Shown piece by piece: positions 7,742-15,336 of a DNA stretch of 35,743 nt. This DNA comes from Anaerolineales bacterium (GTDB taxonomy: Bacteria; Chloroflexota; Anaerolineae; Anaerolineales; Villigracilaceae). Positions within the stretch are counted from its first letter, which is position 1. Each line of letters opens with the position of its first letter. The DNA is taken from positions 1-35,743 of the forward strand of contig JAEURH010000017.1 in the NCBI GenBank assembly GCA_016789365.1, read 5' to 3'. Below the pieces are notes generated by a model. The model saw only the letters and a program-made list of their open reading frames with translations, was not told the DNA's origin and searched no databases. Made by a program: the position numbers and the translations under genes.

Positions 7742-8644
7742 TCAGATAGATGGAAGCCAGATATCCGATTTCAAATTTCCTGTGCCTAGCACAGTATCTT
7801 GATGGGTTTGATAAAAATTCTTTAACTCTGCAAATGTTTCAGGTTGCAGAGCGAGATAATCTGGCTCTTCTGCTCGTCTTGTATATAAATGGTCGTACAA
7901 AATAGAGCGTAATTGCTTTTCATTCATATACAATGACGGTGCAATTGTGAAGTACAAATCTTCGCCGCCCCATCTTAAGAATGGATAATCAAATACAGAC
8001 AGGCGGTCGAAACCGATAAAAATATCGGCTTTTTCAACATATTCACCATAATAATTTTCGACAATCGTATTTCTGGATGGCACCTCGCCTTTCTTTTGAA
8101 AATAATCCACTGCTGTTTTGGCAGTTTGTTCATCGGCTTTGCGTTCATCTGCAAAGACTCCAAAAAATAATCTTGCGCGTTGATGATGAAGCGTTTTTTT
8201 AGTTAACTCATCAAACAACTGCACAATGTTTTCATACGGTGTTTTTGTTAACGCATTGCGATAATCTCCATAAAAACGAACGCGCACATTGCTTTCTTCA
8301 TAAAAAGATAAAAAGTCAGCACGTGTGGCAATGCTTGCCAAACCTTCGGCACCAATTTTTTCCATATAGTCATCGCGTGTTTCTAACACTTCCGCACCGA
8401 TGACAGGTGTAATTAACGTATCGACACCATGGTCAAAAAATAATTTGTAAAGTTCAATATGTTTTTTGATGACAATATCGGTGTATGCTTCAATAGGGTT
8501 ATCAAATTTTTTATTTCCATGTTCCAACATGAACCAACGTCTGGTTCCATTAATCGGAAAGACAACCACTTTTGAACCACTTGCTTTAACAAGTTTTGCA
8601 ACTTCTGGTGTAGATAATTTGAGAAATTCTGTTAATGAAATCAT
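7742..8644 (-). CDS. Rv3378c-like diterpene synthase (tuberculosinol / kolavelool synthase family)
   Basis: A 300-residue protein strongly similar, from memory of the family, to M. tuberculosis Rv3378c (about 296 residues). Shared segments include VFPINGTRRWFMLE (Rv3378c VFPFDGTRRWF), FYGDYRNAL, ENYYGEYVEKADIFIGF, and LYFTIAPSLYMNEKQLRSILYDHLY. Rv3378c has a cis-prenyltransferase fold; it takes the bicyclic diphosphate from Rv3377c and releases an allylic alcohol or transfers it to adenosine. A Herpetosiphon homologue makes kolavelool. The residue equivalent to Rv3378c Asp34 is Asn here (AAT codon). I place the start at ATG 8644, 4 nt after an AAAGGA SD; an in-frame TTG at 8662 would add six residues. 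The product must depend on the neighbouring cyclase. Confidence 0.9.
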   Translation of the reverse strand: MISLTEFLKLSTPEVAKLVKASGSKVVVFPINGTRRWFMLEHGNKKFDNPIEAYTDIVIKKHIELYKLFFDHGVDTLITPVIGAEVLETRDDYMEKIGAEGLASIATRADFLSFYEESNVRVRFYGDYRNALTKTPYENIVQLFDELTKKTLHHQRARLFFGVFADERKADEQTAKTAVDYFQKKGEVPSRNTIVENYYGEYVEKADIFIGFDRLSVFDYPFLRWGGEDLYFTIAPSLYMNEKQLRSILYDHLYTRRAEEPDYLALQPETFAELKNFYQTHQDTVLGTGNLKSDIWLPSI

Positions 8645-8690
8645 GTTTTCCTTTGGCTTCAATGAAATTGATATAGGAAATTAAATTAAT

Positions 8691-8716
8691 AATTCCCCTC
8701 TACTTAAAGAGGAATT
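8691..8716 (-). other. Inverted repeat between operon genes
   Basis: AATTCCCCTCT and AGAGGAATT can pair around a 6-nt loop, overlapping the stop codon of the upstream membrane-protein gene. It could stabilise or attenuate the transcript between the first and second operon genes; there is no T run, so a full terminator is unlikely. Confidence 0.35.
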
Positions 8717-9275
8717 CTTTGAGAGGAGTAATCCAACTCCCAGTGATAAATGTAATTAAGACATAAACTAAACTTAATACAGGTGCATCAAATGTAAGAT
8801 GTGAAACTTGATAAGGAAGAAACGTTTTTATTTTTTCTTTTGATTGTAAAAATGCAATTATAAAAACAGCCGCACAACCCAAAAAAGCAATACCATATCC
8901 AGCAGTTGTTCCGATACAAAACATTGCCAACAAAATTGGAATAAGATATGCCGCCGATGCTGATGTGGCGATTCCATAACCGAGCATGTTTGCTAAATTT
9001 AATAACAACATCAATGCGATTAAAATCCACGCCGCTATTCTGACCTGACTGTTAAGTGCTAACCAAACGCATCCTGCTAGCCCCAGCATGATTCCGAGCA
9101 TAGCAAAAATTGTTTTTATGGTTTCAAAACTTTTCGTCACCAGCCAATACACAACCAACAAAACCATCGCGCCACTAATCGCAAGCGACGTGATAATCAC
9201 TACCATTGCAGATGCCTGGTCGAAAAGTGAGTAGGATGAGGGCAGGAGACTGGTTATTTGATTGATGAAAAACAA
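8700..9275 (-). CDS. Six-TM integral membrane protein of unknown function (orphan sensor-like module)
   Basis: A 191-residue, very hydrophobic protein with about six membrane segments (approx. 22-46, 56-75, 79-97, 104-122, 125-142, 160-182) and almost no soluble part. The layout resembles the membrane N-terminus of Chloroflexota histidine kinases, such as the one encoded downstream, but no kinase domain follows. The start is TTG at 9275, supported by AAGGA 6 nt upstream; the next ATG would remove the first 23 residues. It is the first gene of the diterpene operon, 55 bp before the Rv3378c-like gene. A role in sensing, export or membrane anchoring of the product is possible, but I recognise no named family. 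Confidence 0.75.
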   Translation of the reverse strand: MFFINQITSLLPSSYSLFDQASAMVVIITSLAISGAMVLLVVYWLVTKSFETIKTIFAMLGIMLGLAGCVWLALNSQVRIAAWILIALMLLLNLANMLGYGIATSASAAYLIPILLAMFCIGTTAGYGIAFLGCAAVFIIAFLQSKEKIKTFLPYQVSHLTFDAPVLSLVYVLITFITGSWITPLKEFLFK

Positions 9276-9451
9276 AGTGGCTTCCTTGACTAGAACGAAC
9301 CGATAAATGTATTGGGAAACTAATTACCAAAAATACCTAAAGATAGGCTTCAAAACGGGCTTCAAAATCTAATGATATTTAGGCTGATGGCTAAAGCATG
9401 ATTTCCCCACAAAATAAAAATGGCTTTCAACCACTGCAATTGACAATAGTA

Positions 9452-9519
9452 ATTATATGGATTTGGATTAACATGTGTTTTACAAATTTGTAAGGACAAG
9501 TTAATACCTTACAAATTTG
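9452..9519 (-). promoter_or_regulatory. Putative operon promoter with upstream 13-bp dyad
   Basis: On the minus strand TATAAT (9457-9452) could be the -10 of the diterpene operon, giving a leader of about 170 nt before the TTG at 9275. Just upstream is a perfect inverted repeat CAAATTTGTAAGG (9483-9495) / CCTTACAAATTTG (9507-9519) with an 11-bp centre. Each arm contains the palindrome ACAAATTTG(T). It lacks a T run, so it fits a regulator site better than a terminator, though it also lies 13 bp after the stop of the upstream VOC gene. Confidence 0.4.
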
Positions 9520-9532
9520 CAAGATATTTTGT

Positions 9533-10204
9533 TTAAATTTTGTTTACCTCATAAGGAAACCCATTAATTACAAACCCTCCTCTACTAGTCTCAATTTTTA
9601 GAGAAACTGACAAGAGCCTAGCAGGCACACCAGAATTTGGATACCAAATGCGGTTTTCAACAGGCAAAATCAGCAAACCTTCCTCGTCACCAATCGGGGT
9701 GAAGTTTTCGTTGAACTCTTGTCTGTAAACATCTACGCCAAATGTTGAACATAAATCTTTTGCAAACGAAATCACATCTTGTGAAGGCAATCCAATTTCG
9801 CTAACTTGTAAAATATGTTTACTATTGAATGACTCATTGGTTGCATTCTTTTGGTCGTGACGGGCAATAAACTCCAAAATATTGCCTGCTGAATCTTTGA
9901 AATAAATGGAAGATGAATTCCATGCATCGCCTGTAAATTCATCATTGCCTTTTTCATCTTTTAGTAAAGGGATTTTGGTTGAAGTCCATTGTTTACATTC
10001 ATTAAATTTATTTTCGGGGATGTTAAAACAGAAATGATACGCTCCATCAAAATCATTTTGTTCTTTGAAAATCAATTGCGTTTTGCCTGCTTGAATGTGT
10101 AATGAGTCGCCATCAAGTTGAGCAGGCAAGGCTAGCAGTGAAGTATAAAATTCTTTTTGAGCAAACAGGTTGGAGGTCAAAAGAGTGAGGCGGGTGATAA
10201 GCAT
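9533..10204 (-). CDS. VOC-superfamily (glyoxalase/bleomycin-resistance fold) protein
   Basis: A 223-residue protein with two vicinal-oxygen-chelate modules. The first (residues about 1-115) starts MLITRLTLLTSNLFAQKEFYTSLL and ends with the diagnostic IYFKDSAGNILEFIAR; the second starts at about 130 (ILQVSEIGLPSQDVISFAKDL). VOC proteins use a metal held by His/Glu/Gln for isomerase, lyase or dioxygenase reactions, or bind drugs. E113 of LEFI is a candidate metal ligand. The substrate is unknown. It is 32 bp from the DNA methyltransferase gene on the same strand, so the two may share a transcript. Confidence 0.8.
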   Translation of the reverse strand: MLITRLTLLTSNLFAQKEFYTSLLALPAQLDGDSLHIQAGKTQLIFKEQNDFDGAYHFCFNIPENKFNECKQWTSTKIPLLKDEKGNDEFTGDAWNSSSIYFKDSAGNILEFIARHDQKNATNESFNSKHILQVSEIGLPSQDVISFAKDLCSTFGVDVYRQEFNENFTPIGDEEGLLILPVENRIWYPNSGVPARLLSVSLKIETSRGGFVINGFPYEVNKI

Positions 10205-10236
10205 AAGTTTTTCAGGTCAATGTCACATGCGGGTTC

Positions 10237-11019
10237 TTAATCTTTTTGTAAAGCAGATGTCAAATCAACGGCTCGTTTTTTAGAAAGCATGCAATATTTT
10301 TTATCAATATCTATCCCCACGCCTTTTCGTTGATTTAATGCGGCTGATATGATTGTTGAACCGCTTCCGCTGAATGGGTCTAGGATGGTATCTTCGACAT
10401 AACTAAATAGTTTGATACAACGCCTCGGCAACTCAAGTGGAAATGGTGCTGGATGACCGACCTTTTTTTTGCTTTCGCCGTTGAACGTCCACACGCCGTT
10501 GGTCCATTCCATGAATTCATCACGTTCAATGTCTGAGATTTTGCTTCCGCTAGTTTTTTTCCAATTCTTTTTATACAAAATCAAAATCAATTCTACAGGT
10601 GCAATGACGAATGGTGCTGATGCGCTCTTCCATGAACCCCATGCTGTTCTTCGAGATATATTGCCTTCATTCCAAATCACTGTGGAATGATATTGAAAGC
10701 CGATTTGTTTTGCTATCGTTGTAATATCTGCGCCAACGCTTTGTTGACCACCTTTATTTTTATCGAGTGGAACGTTCAAACAAAAACGCCCATCGTCTTT
10801 GAGCCAGTCAAAACAACGAGACATCCATTTTTCACTGAACTCAAGATAATCCGCATAAGATAAGTCATCTTTATGGGAATTGTAAGCAATATCAACGTTA
10901 TAAGGAGGCGATGTAACAATTAGGTCAATGCTTTCGTTTTCGACCAACTTTGTAGTGATGACATCATCATTGATAATTTTGATTTGATTATTTTCAAAGA
11001 ACACGCTCGGTTTTTTCAT
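10237..11019 (-). CDS. Site-specific DNA methyltransferase (beta class, N4-cytosine or N6-adenine), orphan
   Basis: A 260-residue amino-methyltransferase. Catalytic motif IV TSPPYNV comes near the N-terminus and the SAM-binding motif I DPFSGSGST near the C-terminus, the order that defines the beta class. The middle part (WNEGNISRRTAWGSW, APVELILILYKK) is also typical. TSPPY occurs in both N4-cytosine and N6-adenine enzymes. No restriction endonuclease gene is adjacent: neighbours are a VOC protein and, divergently, an EamA transporter. So it is a solitary methylase, of the kind that serves regulation or protection from other restriction systems. The target sequence cannot be read. Confidence 0.9.
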   Translation of the reverse strand: MKKPSVFFENNQIKIINDDVITTKLVENESIDLIVTSPPYNVDIAYNSHKDDLSYADYLEFSEKWMSRCFDWLKDDGRFCLNVPLDKNKGGQQSVGADITTIAKQIGFQYHSTVIWNEGNISRRTAWGSWKSASAPFVIAPVELILILYKKNWKKTSGSKISDIERDEFMEWTNGVWTFNGESKKKVGHPAPFPLELPRRCIKLFSYVEDTILDPFSGSGSTIISAALNQRKGVGIDIDKKYCMLSKKRAVDLTSALQKD

Positions 11020-11075
11020 AGGGAAATTGTAAACGATTTACGTTATACTCGTGCGCGCTGTGAGGATATAACTTT

Positions 11076-11930
11076 ATGCCAATTTTTGCTTTGGTTTTAC
11101 TTTTCTTGTCCGCAACGATGCACGCTTTGTGGAATTTTTTACTTAAAAGTTCAGAAGAAAAATATATTGCAATGGGCTGGCAAGTAATTTTAAGCGGGAT
11201 ACTTTCTTTCTTTTTGATTTTTTACTCAGGCTTGCCACCAAAAGAAATGTGGTTGTTTGCAATTATCAGTATGCTATTAGAAGCCATTTATTTTATTTTG
11301 CTTTGTATCGCTTATACCGACCATGATTTTTCATTGGTGTATCCGATTGCACGCGGAGCGGCACCTGCTTTGCTAGTGTTATGGTCTGCGATTTTTGTGC
11401 GCGAGCAATTAACGGTTGGCGGGTATATTGGTTTAGCCATGATTACAGGCGGAATTATTTTAATTGGGGCAACAACATTATTACAAAATAAAGGTCAGAA
11501 ACCACATTTGAGAGGAATCTTAACAGCGTTGTCAGTTGCATTAGTAATTTCAATGTATACATTCATTGATGGAATTGCTGTAAAGCAAACGCCTGCCTTG
11601 CCGTATGGATTGTCTATGTTTGTGATGATTCCGTTTGTGACCACGCCTTACTTAACAAACAGATATGGCATTGAAGCATTTAAGCGCGTGTGGAAAAATT
11701 ATCGCGGATATTTGCTGATAGGCGGCGTGTTGGGTTTGGTAGCATATATGCTCGCATTGTTTGCTTACACTATTGCGCCATTAAGTTATTCAGGTGCGAT
11801 TCGTGAAGTCAGTGCTGTGATTGGGGCATTTTTAGGTTGGAGATTTTTGAAAGAAGAGATGGGTGGGATTCGTTTGGTTGGGTCAGTGATTGTGTTTGCA
11901 GGGGTGATGGTGATTGCGGTGTTTGGGTAA
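11076..11930 (+). CDS. DMT-superfamily EamA-type transporter
   Basis: A 284-residue inner-membrane protein with ten predicted TM segments in two five-helix EamA repeats. The first begins FALVLLFLSATMHALWNFLLK, and the second at about residue 146 (GILTALSVALVISMYTFIDG). The end of repeat two, GAIREVSAVIGAFLGWRFLKEE, is the conserved EamA signature. Family members export amino acids, metabolites or drugs; the substrate is unknown. TATACT at 11044-11049 and SD GAGGAT support the ATG at 11076. It is divergent from the DNA methyltransferase gene. Confidence 0.88.
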   Translation: MPIFALVLLFLSATMHALWNFLLKSSEEKYIAMGWQVILSGILSFFLIFYSGLPPKEMWLFAIISMLLEAIYFILLCIAYTDHDFSLVYPIARGAAPALLVLWSAIFVREQLTVGGYIGLAMITGGIILIGATTLLQNKGQKPHLRGILTALSVALVISMYTFIDGIAVKQTPALPYGLSMFVMIPFVTTPYLTNRYGIEAFKRVWKNYRGYLLIGGVLGLVAYMLALFAYTIAPLSYSGAIREVSAVIGAFLGWRFLKEEMGGIRLVGSVIVFAGVMVIAVFG

Positions 11931-11936
11931 GTTCTT

Positions 11937-11968
11937 AAACACAAAGGACACTAAGGTCACAAAGGTTT
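11937..11968 (+). repeat. 32-bp dispersed repeat, family R3 (copy 1)
   Basis: Starts AAACACAAAGGACACTAAGG and ends CACAAAGGTTT. Its reverse complement recurs at 16677-16708 with one mismatch. It is noncoding, just after the EamA gene. Confidence 0.8.
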
Positions 11969-11973
11969 AATCG

Positions 11974-12024
11974 AGTCCGCTTTAGCGGGCTTTGTAAAGT
12001 AGCGCGTGGGATTTATCCCCGCGC
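11974..12024. other. Two small hairpins in the 330-bp intergenic region
   Basis: AGTCCGC-TTTA-GCGGGCT (11974-11991; one G-U pair) and GCGCGTGGG-ATTTAT-CCCCGCGC (12002-12024; one bulge) lie between the EamA gene and the aminotransferase leader. They may end the EamA transcript or be remnants of dispersed elements. From 12025 to about 12110 I see nothing specific. Confidence 0.5.
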
Positions 12025-12156
12025 GATGATGGGGTAAAGAAAATGTAGGTGAAACAGAATCAACTTGAGGTCAAGTGTGAAGCGGGTTTTCATCTCATTT
12101 ACAAAATTAATTTTTAAGTTGCATCCTCTACAAAATAGGGTAAGATTAGAAATGCC

Positions 12157-12198
12157 ATGAATAAAAATTTGGCATTGCTTTTGGGTTTACTTTTGTAA
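12157..12198 (+). CDS. Leucine-rich leader peptide (attenuator)
   Basis: A 13-codon ORF, MNKNLALLLGLLL followed by TAA, with seven Leu codons (four TTG, two CTT, one TTA). It lies 62 bp upstream of the aminotransferase gene and directly precedes an antiterminator/terminator pair, the arrangement of leu-type leader peptides. No clear SD is visible; a weak promoter (TTGCAT 12119-12124, 16 bp, TAAGAT 12141-12146) would place the transcript start only a few bases before the ATG, so the peptide may be read from a leaderless RNA. Confidence 0.72.
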   Translation: MNKNLALLLGLLL

Positions 12199-12201
12199 TC
12201 A

Positions 12202-12246
12202 ATCAGTTGACCTGATGGGTATCAACGTACCTGTCAGGTTTTTTTA
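12202..12246 (+). promoter_or_regulatory. Transcription attenuator: antiterminator and intrinsic terminator
   Basis: The terminator pairs 12210-12221 with 12228-12239 (ACCTGATGGGTA / TACCTGTCAGGT), twelve pairs including two G-U, loop TCAACG, then a T run at 12239-12246. An alternative hairpin ATCAG (12202-12206) / CTGAT (12212-12216) uses the terminator's 5' arm, so the two exclude each other. ATCAG starts 4 nt after the leader-peptide stop. The terminator stands 14 bp before the aminotransferase start and would otherwise cut off that gene, so a regulatory role is likely. Confidence 0.75.
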
Positions 12247-12260
12247 TTTGAGGAGTATCA

Positions 12261-13499
12261 ATGCTGAAAACACCTTGGGAATATCGTTACGCCCATCGCG
12301 CACAAAAAGCGAAGACATCTGAAATTCGTGAGTTGTTGAAGTTAACTGAACAGCCCGATATGATTTCGTTTGCAGGTGGTTTGCCTGCACCAGAAGTGTT
12401 TCCGATTAAAGAATTTCAGCAAGCATGTAATTTTGTTTTGAATGAACGTGGGGCGCAAGCATTGCAATATGGAACATCGGAAGGGTATACGCCGTTGCGC
12501 GAAATGATTGCGCGACATAACAGCCGTTTTAGTGTGCCAGTAACGGCGGATAATATTTTGATTACATCAGGTTCGCAACAAGCATTGGATTTTATTGGAA
12601 GATTGTTTATCAATCGTGGCGACCATATTGTTGTAGAGTCGCCAACTTATTTAGGTGCGTTACAAGCGTGGAGTGCGTATGGCGCACAATATATCACTGT
12701 GCCTGCTGATGAACATGGCATGAATACTGATTATTTGGAAGAAGCGCTTCGTGTTGGACCGAAATTTATATATGTTCTCCCGAACTTTCAAAACCCTTCT
12801 GGCTCGACTCTTAGCCTTGAACGCCGCAAGCGTTTGATTCTTTTGGCTGACCAATACGGCGTGCCAATTATTGAAGATGACCCGTATGGTCAATTACGAT
12901 ATGAAGGTGAGCATATTCCTTCTGTTGTAATGTTGGATAATCAATATCGAAATGATACAGATGGAGAATATTCAGGCAATGTGATTTATTTAAGTACCTT
13001 TTCGAAATTGCTTGCACCGGGCTTGAGACTCGCTTGGGTAATCGCTCCTCCGAATGTGATTCAGAAACTGGTGATGGCAAAACAAGCCTCCGATTTGCAT
13101 ACTTCGACGTTTAATCAACAAGTGGCGTATGAAGTTGCCAAAGGCGGATTTTTAGATGAGCATGTCAAAGTGATTCGCTCGGTTTATAAAGAACGAAGAG
13201 ATGTGATGCTTGAAATAATGGAAGAAATTTTCCCAACTGAAATGAGTTGGAAGAAACCATTAGGTGGCATGTTTTTGTGGGGAATTCTTCCGCAAGGTGT
13301 AGATGCGGCTGAGATTTTGAAAATGGCGATTCAAAAGAAAGTAGCCTTTGTGCCGGGCGGTTCTTTCCACCCTGATGGTGGAAAGAATAATACGATGCGA
13401 ATTAATTTCTCGTATTCATCACCTGATGTGATTCGAGAAGGCATTACAAGATTAGGCGAGACATTGAAAGAAGTGTTCCACAAGAATGGGCATAAGTAG
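12261..13499 (+). CDS. PLP-dependent aminotransferase, LysN / 2-aminoadipate transaminase type
   Basis: A 412-residue fold type I class I/II aminotransferase. Signatures are ISFAGGLPAPEVFP (35-48), LQYGTSEGYTPLRE (68-81), NFQNPSG (175-181), IIEDDPYG (203-210), PLP-lysine K249 in STFSKLLAPGLRLAW, and the C-terminal Arg region NTMRINFSYSS that binds the substrate carboxylate. The closest characterised type I know is Thermus LysN, which acts on 2-aminoadipate and also on branched-chain and aromatic amino acids. The SD GAGGAG precedes ATG 12261. The upstream Leu-rich leader peptide and attenuator suggest expression rises when leucine-tRNA is scarce, pointing to a role in leucine or branched-chain amino acid synthesis here. 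That assignment is inference from the leader. Confidence 0.9.
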   Translation: MLKTPWEYRYAHRAQKAKTSEIRELLKLTEQPDMISFAGGLPAPEVFPIKEFQQACNFVLNERGAQALQYGTSEGYTPLREMIARHNSRFSVPVTADNILITSGSQQALDFIGRLFINRGDHIVVESPTYLGALQAWSAYGAQYITVPADEHGMNTDYLEEALRVGPKFIYVLPNFQNPSGSTLSLERRKRLILLADQYGVPIIEDDPYGQLRYEGEHIPSVVMLDNQYRNDTDGEYSGNVIYLSTFSKLLAPGLRLAWVIAPPNVIQKLVMAKQASDLHTSTFNQQVAYEVAKGGFLDEHVKVIRSVYKERRDVMLEIMEEIFPTEMSWKKPLGGMFLWGILPQGVDAAEILKMAIQKKVAFVPGGSFHPDGGKNNTMRINFSYSSPDVIREGITRLGETLKEVFHKNGHK

Positions 13500-13528
13500 G
13501 GGTTGGCGATTGGCGTTTAGCATTTAGC

Positions 13529-13558
13529 AAAAGACGGTGGTCTATACACCGTCTTTTT
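13529..13558. terminator. Bidirectional terminator between convergent genes
   Basis: AAAAGACGGTG (13529-13539) pairs perfectly with CACCGTCTTTT (13547-13557) around a 7-nt loop, with A and T runs on both sides. It serves the aminotransferase (plus) and the HAD gene (minus), whose stop codon starts at 13557. Confidence 0.88.
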
Positions 13559-14270
13559 ATTTCAACAAATTATGCAATTGATTAAACGATTGGATGGTAT
13601 GACAATCTGGTGCTTCAGGGAATAAATTTGTGGGGTCATATAATACAGGAACCAGACCTGCACTATTTGAACCGACAATATCGGCGAAGTAGTTATCACC
13701 GATATACATCGTTTCATCCGCCTGTGTTTTGGAAATTTGCAAAGCATGATGAAACACTCTGGCATCTGGTTTATATACACCTACTTCACCAGCCGCAAGC
13801 ACAAAATCAAAATATGAAGTGAGATTCAATTCTTCTAATTCATTATGAAATGGTGTTTCGCGATTTGAAACCACAGCCAAAAGATAACCTGCTTCTTTTA
13901 ACATTGATAATACATTTGGTATTTCATTTGGTACAAAGGTTTGTGGTTTATAGGCTTCGCTCATATACTCAGAAATCTGCGGAGCCAACTCATGTGCATG
14001 AGATTCGGATAACTTCAATGCCATTAATCTGCGTTTTGAATAATTGACCCAAAAGCCTTTGTTATCGTCTTTGAAAGTTTGAGCATCTTGCAAAATTTGT
14101 GGCGAGTTCGCAAAATAAAAATGCTCCCAACGCTCAGCAAATAAAATTTGTTCTTGCGAAAAAGTTAAATTCAGCGTTTGTAAATATTCTACTAACACTT
14201 GCCCACCTGATGGAGAATTAATGCGTAATGTGCCGTCAAGGTCGAAGAGAATGGCTTTGATTTTTTTCAT
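13557..14270 (-). CDS. HAD-superfamily hydrolase
   Basis: A 237-residue HAD phosphatase of the PGP/YjjG-like subtype. Motif I is FDLDGTLR (residues about 9-16; nucleophile first Asp, acid/base second), motif II is VVSNRETP, motif III is the Lys in GVYKPDARVF, and motif IV is YIGDNYFADIVGS. A helical cap lies between motifs I and II (about 20-110). Family members remove phosphate from small metabolites; the substrate is unknown. It begins 6 bp after the moaA stop on the same strand, so it is co-transcribed with moaA, without an evident functional link. Confidence 0.9.
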   Translation of the reverse strand: MKKIKAILFDLDGTLRINSPSGGQVLVEYLQTLNLTFSQEQILFAERWEHFYFANSPQILQDAQTFKDDNKGFWVNYSKRRLMALKLSESHAHELAPQISEYMSEAYKPQTFVPNEIPNVLSMLKEAGYLLAVVSNRETPFHNELEELNLTSYFDFVLAAGEVGVYKPDARVFHHALQISKTQADETMYIGDNYFADIVGSNSAGLVPVLYDPTNLFPEAPDCHTIQSFNQLHNLLK

Positions 14271-14276
14271 TATGTA

Positions 14277-15281
14277 TTATCCACCAATGTGAGACATTTC
14301 AACTTTCGGAAGTGGAATGGTATTTTCACTTCTTATTTCAGAATAACGGTCGGCGCGTTTGTGCCATACTTGAGAAATTTTTTCTGATATTTCATCATCT
14401 GTTGCGCCAGAGCGAAGTAATTCTTTGAAATCATACCCTTTGATGGCAAACAAGCAGGTATATAACTTTCCTTCGGCAGACAAACGCGCTCGATTACAAG
14501 TTCCACAAAATGCTTGGGTGACGGATGAAATGAAACCAACTTCGGCACTGCCATCTTTATATCGCCAACGTTCAGCCACTTCACCTTGATAATTCGGGTC
14601 AACAGGTTCTATTGGCATTTCTTGATTAATCATATTGATAATTTCTTTTGATGAAAAAACATCATCCATGCGCCAGCCGTTGCTATGACCAACATCCATG
14701 TATTCGATAAAGCGTAAGATATAACCTTTTTCACGGAAAAATCTCGCCATTGGTAAAATGCTTTGTTCATTAACTCCGCGTTTGACAACCATATTTACTT
14801 TAATGGGAGTTAATCCAACTTCAGCGGCGGCATCCATACCTTCAATCACTTTTTGAACGGGATAATCTACGTCATTCATGGCTTTGAAAATTTCATCGTC
14901 TAGCGAATCTAAACTGACAGTGACACGCTTCAAGCCAGCGGTTTTCAATGGCAGTGCCAGTTTGGAGAGAAGCGCACCGTTGGTGGTCAGAGTCAGGTCG
15001 AGGCTAGGGATTGAGGCGAGCATGGCAACTAAATCCACAATGCCTTTGCGAATCAAAGGTTCGCCACCCGTTAATCGAATCTTTTTCACGCCGTGTTTTG
15101 AAAATATTTTTGCTAGCCTTGTAATTTCTTCAAAGGTTAGAATTTGTTCACGTTTAAGATATGGATAATCTGACCCAAACACTTCTTTGGGCATACAATA
15201 CACACAACGAAAATTGCAACGGTCGGTTACAGAAATTCGCAAATCGCGTAAGGGGCGGTTAAGAGAATCGTAAAGGTTCAT
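14277..15281 (-). CDS. moaA: GTP 3',8-cyclase MoaA
   Basis: A complete 334-residue radical SAM enzyme for the first step of molybdenum cofactor synthesis, turning GTP into 3',8-cH2GTP. The N-terminal 4Fe-4S motif is C22-NFR-C26-VY-C29, preceded by [17 protein letters not shown] follows. The C-terminal cluster ligands are in [11 protein letters not shown] and YTCLF, and the chain ends in the Gly-Gly (HIGG) needed for activity. The 5' region has a TATAAT on the minus strand (15308-15303) but no clear SD. No other moa or mog gene lies in the window. The divergent neighbour is the PIN-TRAM gene. Confidence 0.97.
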   Translation of the reverse strand: MNLYDSLNRPLRDLRISVTDRCNFRCVYCMPKEVFGSDYPYLKREQILTFEEITRLAKIFSKHGVKKIRLTGGEPLIRKGIVDLVAMLASIPSLDLTLTTNGALLSKLALPLKTAGLKRVTVSLDSLDDEIFKAMNDVDYPVQKVIEGMDAAAEVGLTPIKVNMVVKRGVNEQSILPMARFFREKGYILRFIEYMDVGHSNGWRMDDVFSSKEIINMINQEMPIEPVDPNYQGEVAERWRYKDGSAEVGFISSVTQAFCGTCNRARLSAEGKLYTCLFAIKGYDFKELLRSGATDDEISEKISQVWHKRADRYSEIRSENTIPLPKVEMSHIGG

Positions 15282-15336
15282 TTTTGTTTTTAGTACTTTC
15301 GGATTATAACAATTTTATTAATAATGCTAAATCAAT

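Noticed and set aside
8788-9030. 80-residue ORF on the minus strand within the membrane-protein gene
   Set aside because: It is an alternative-frame shadow of a highly hydrophobic gene, without SD or domain.
12055-12120. Short GTG-started ORF (about 22 codons) before the leader peptide
   Set aside because: No SD, no composition bias and no conserved features; it ends before the likely promoter of the attenuator.
12061-12260. A T-box or other riboswitch upstream of the aminotransferase gene
   Set aside because: No T-box sequence or specifier-loop architecture is seen, and the Leu-rich leader ORF with exclusive hairpins explains the region better.
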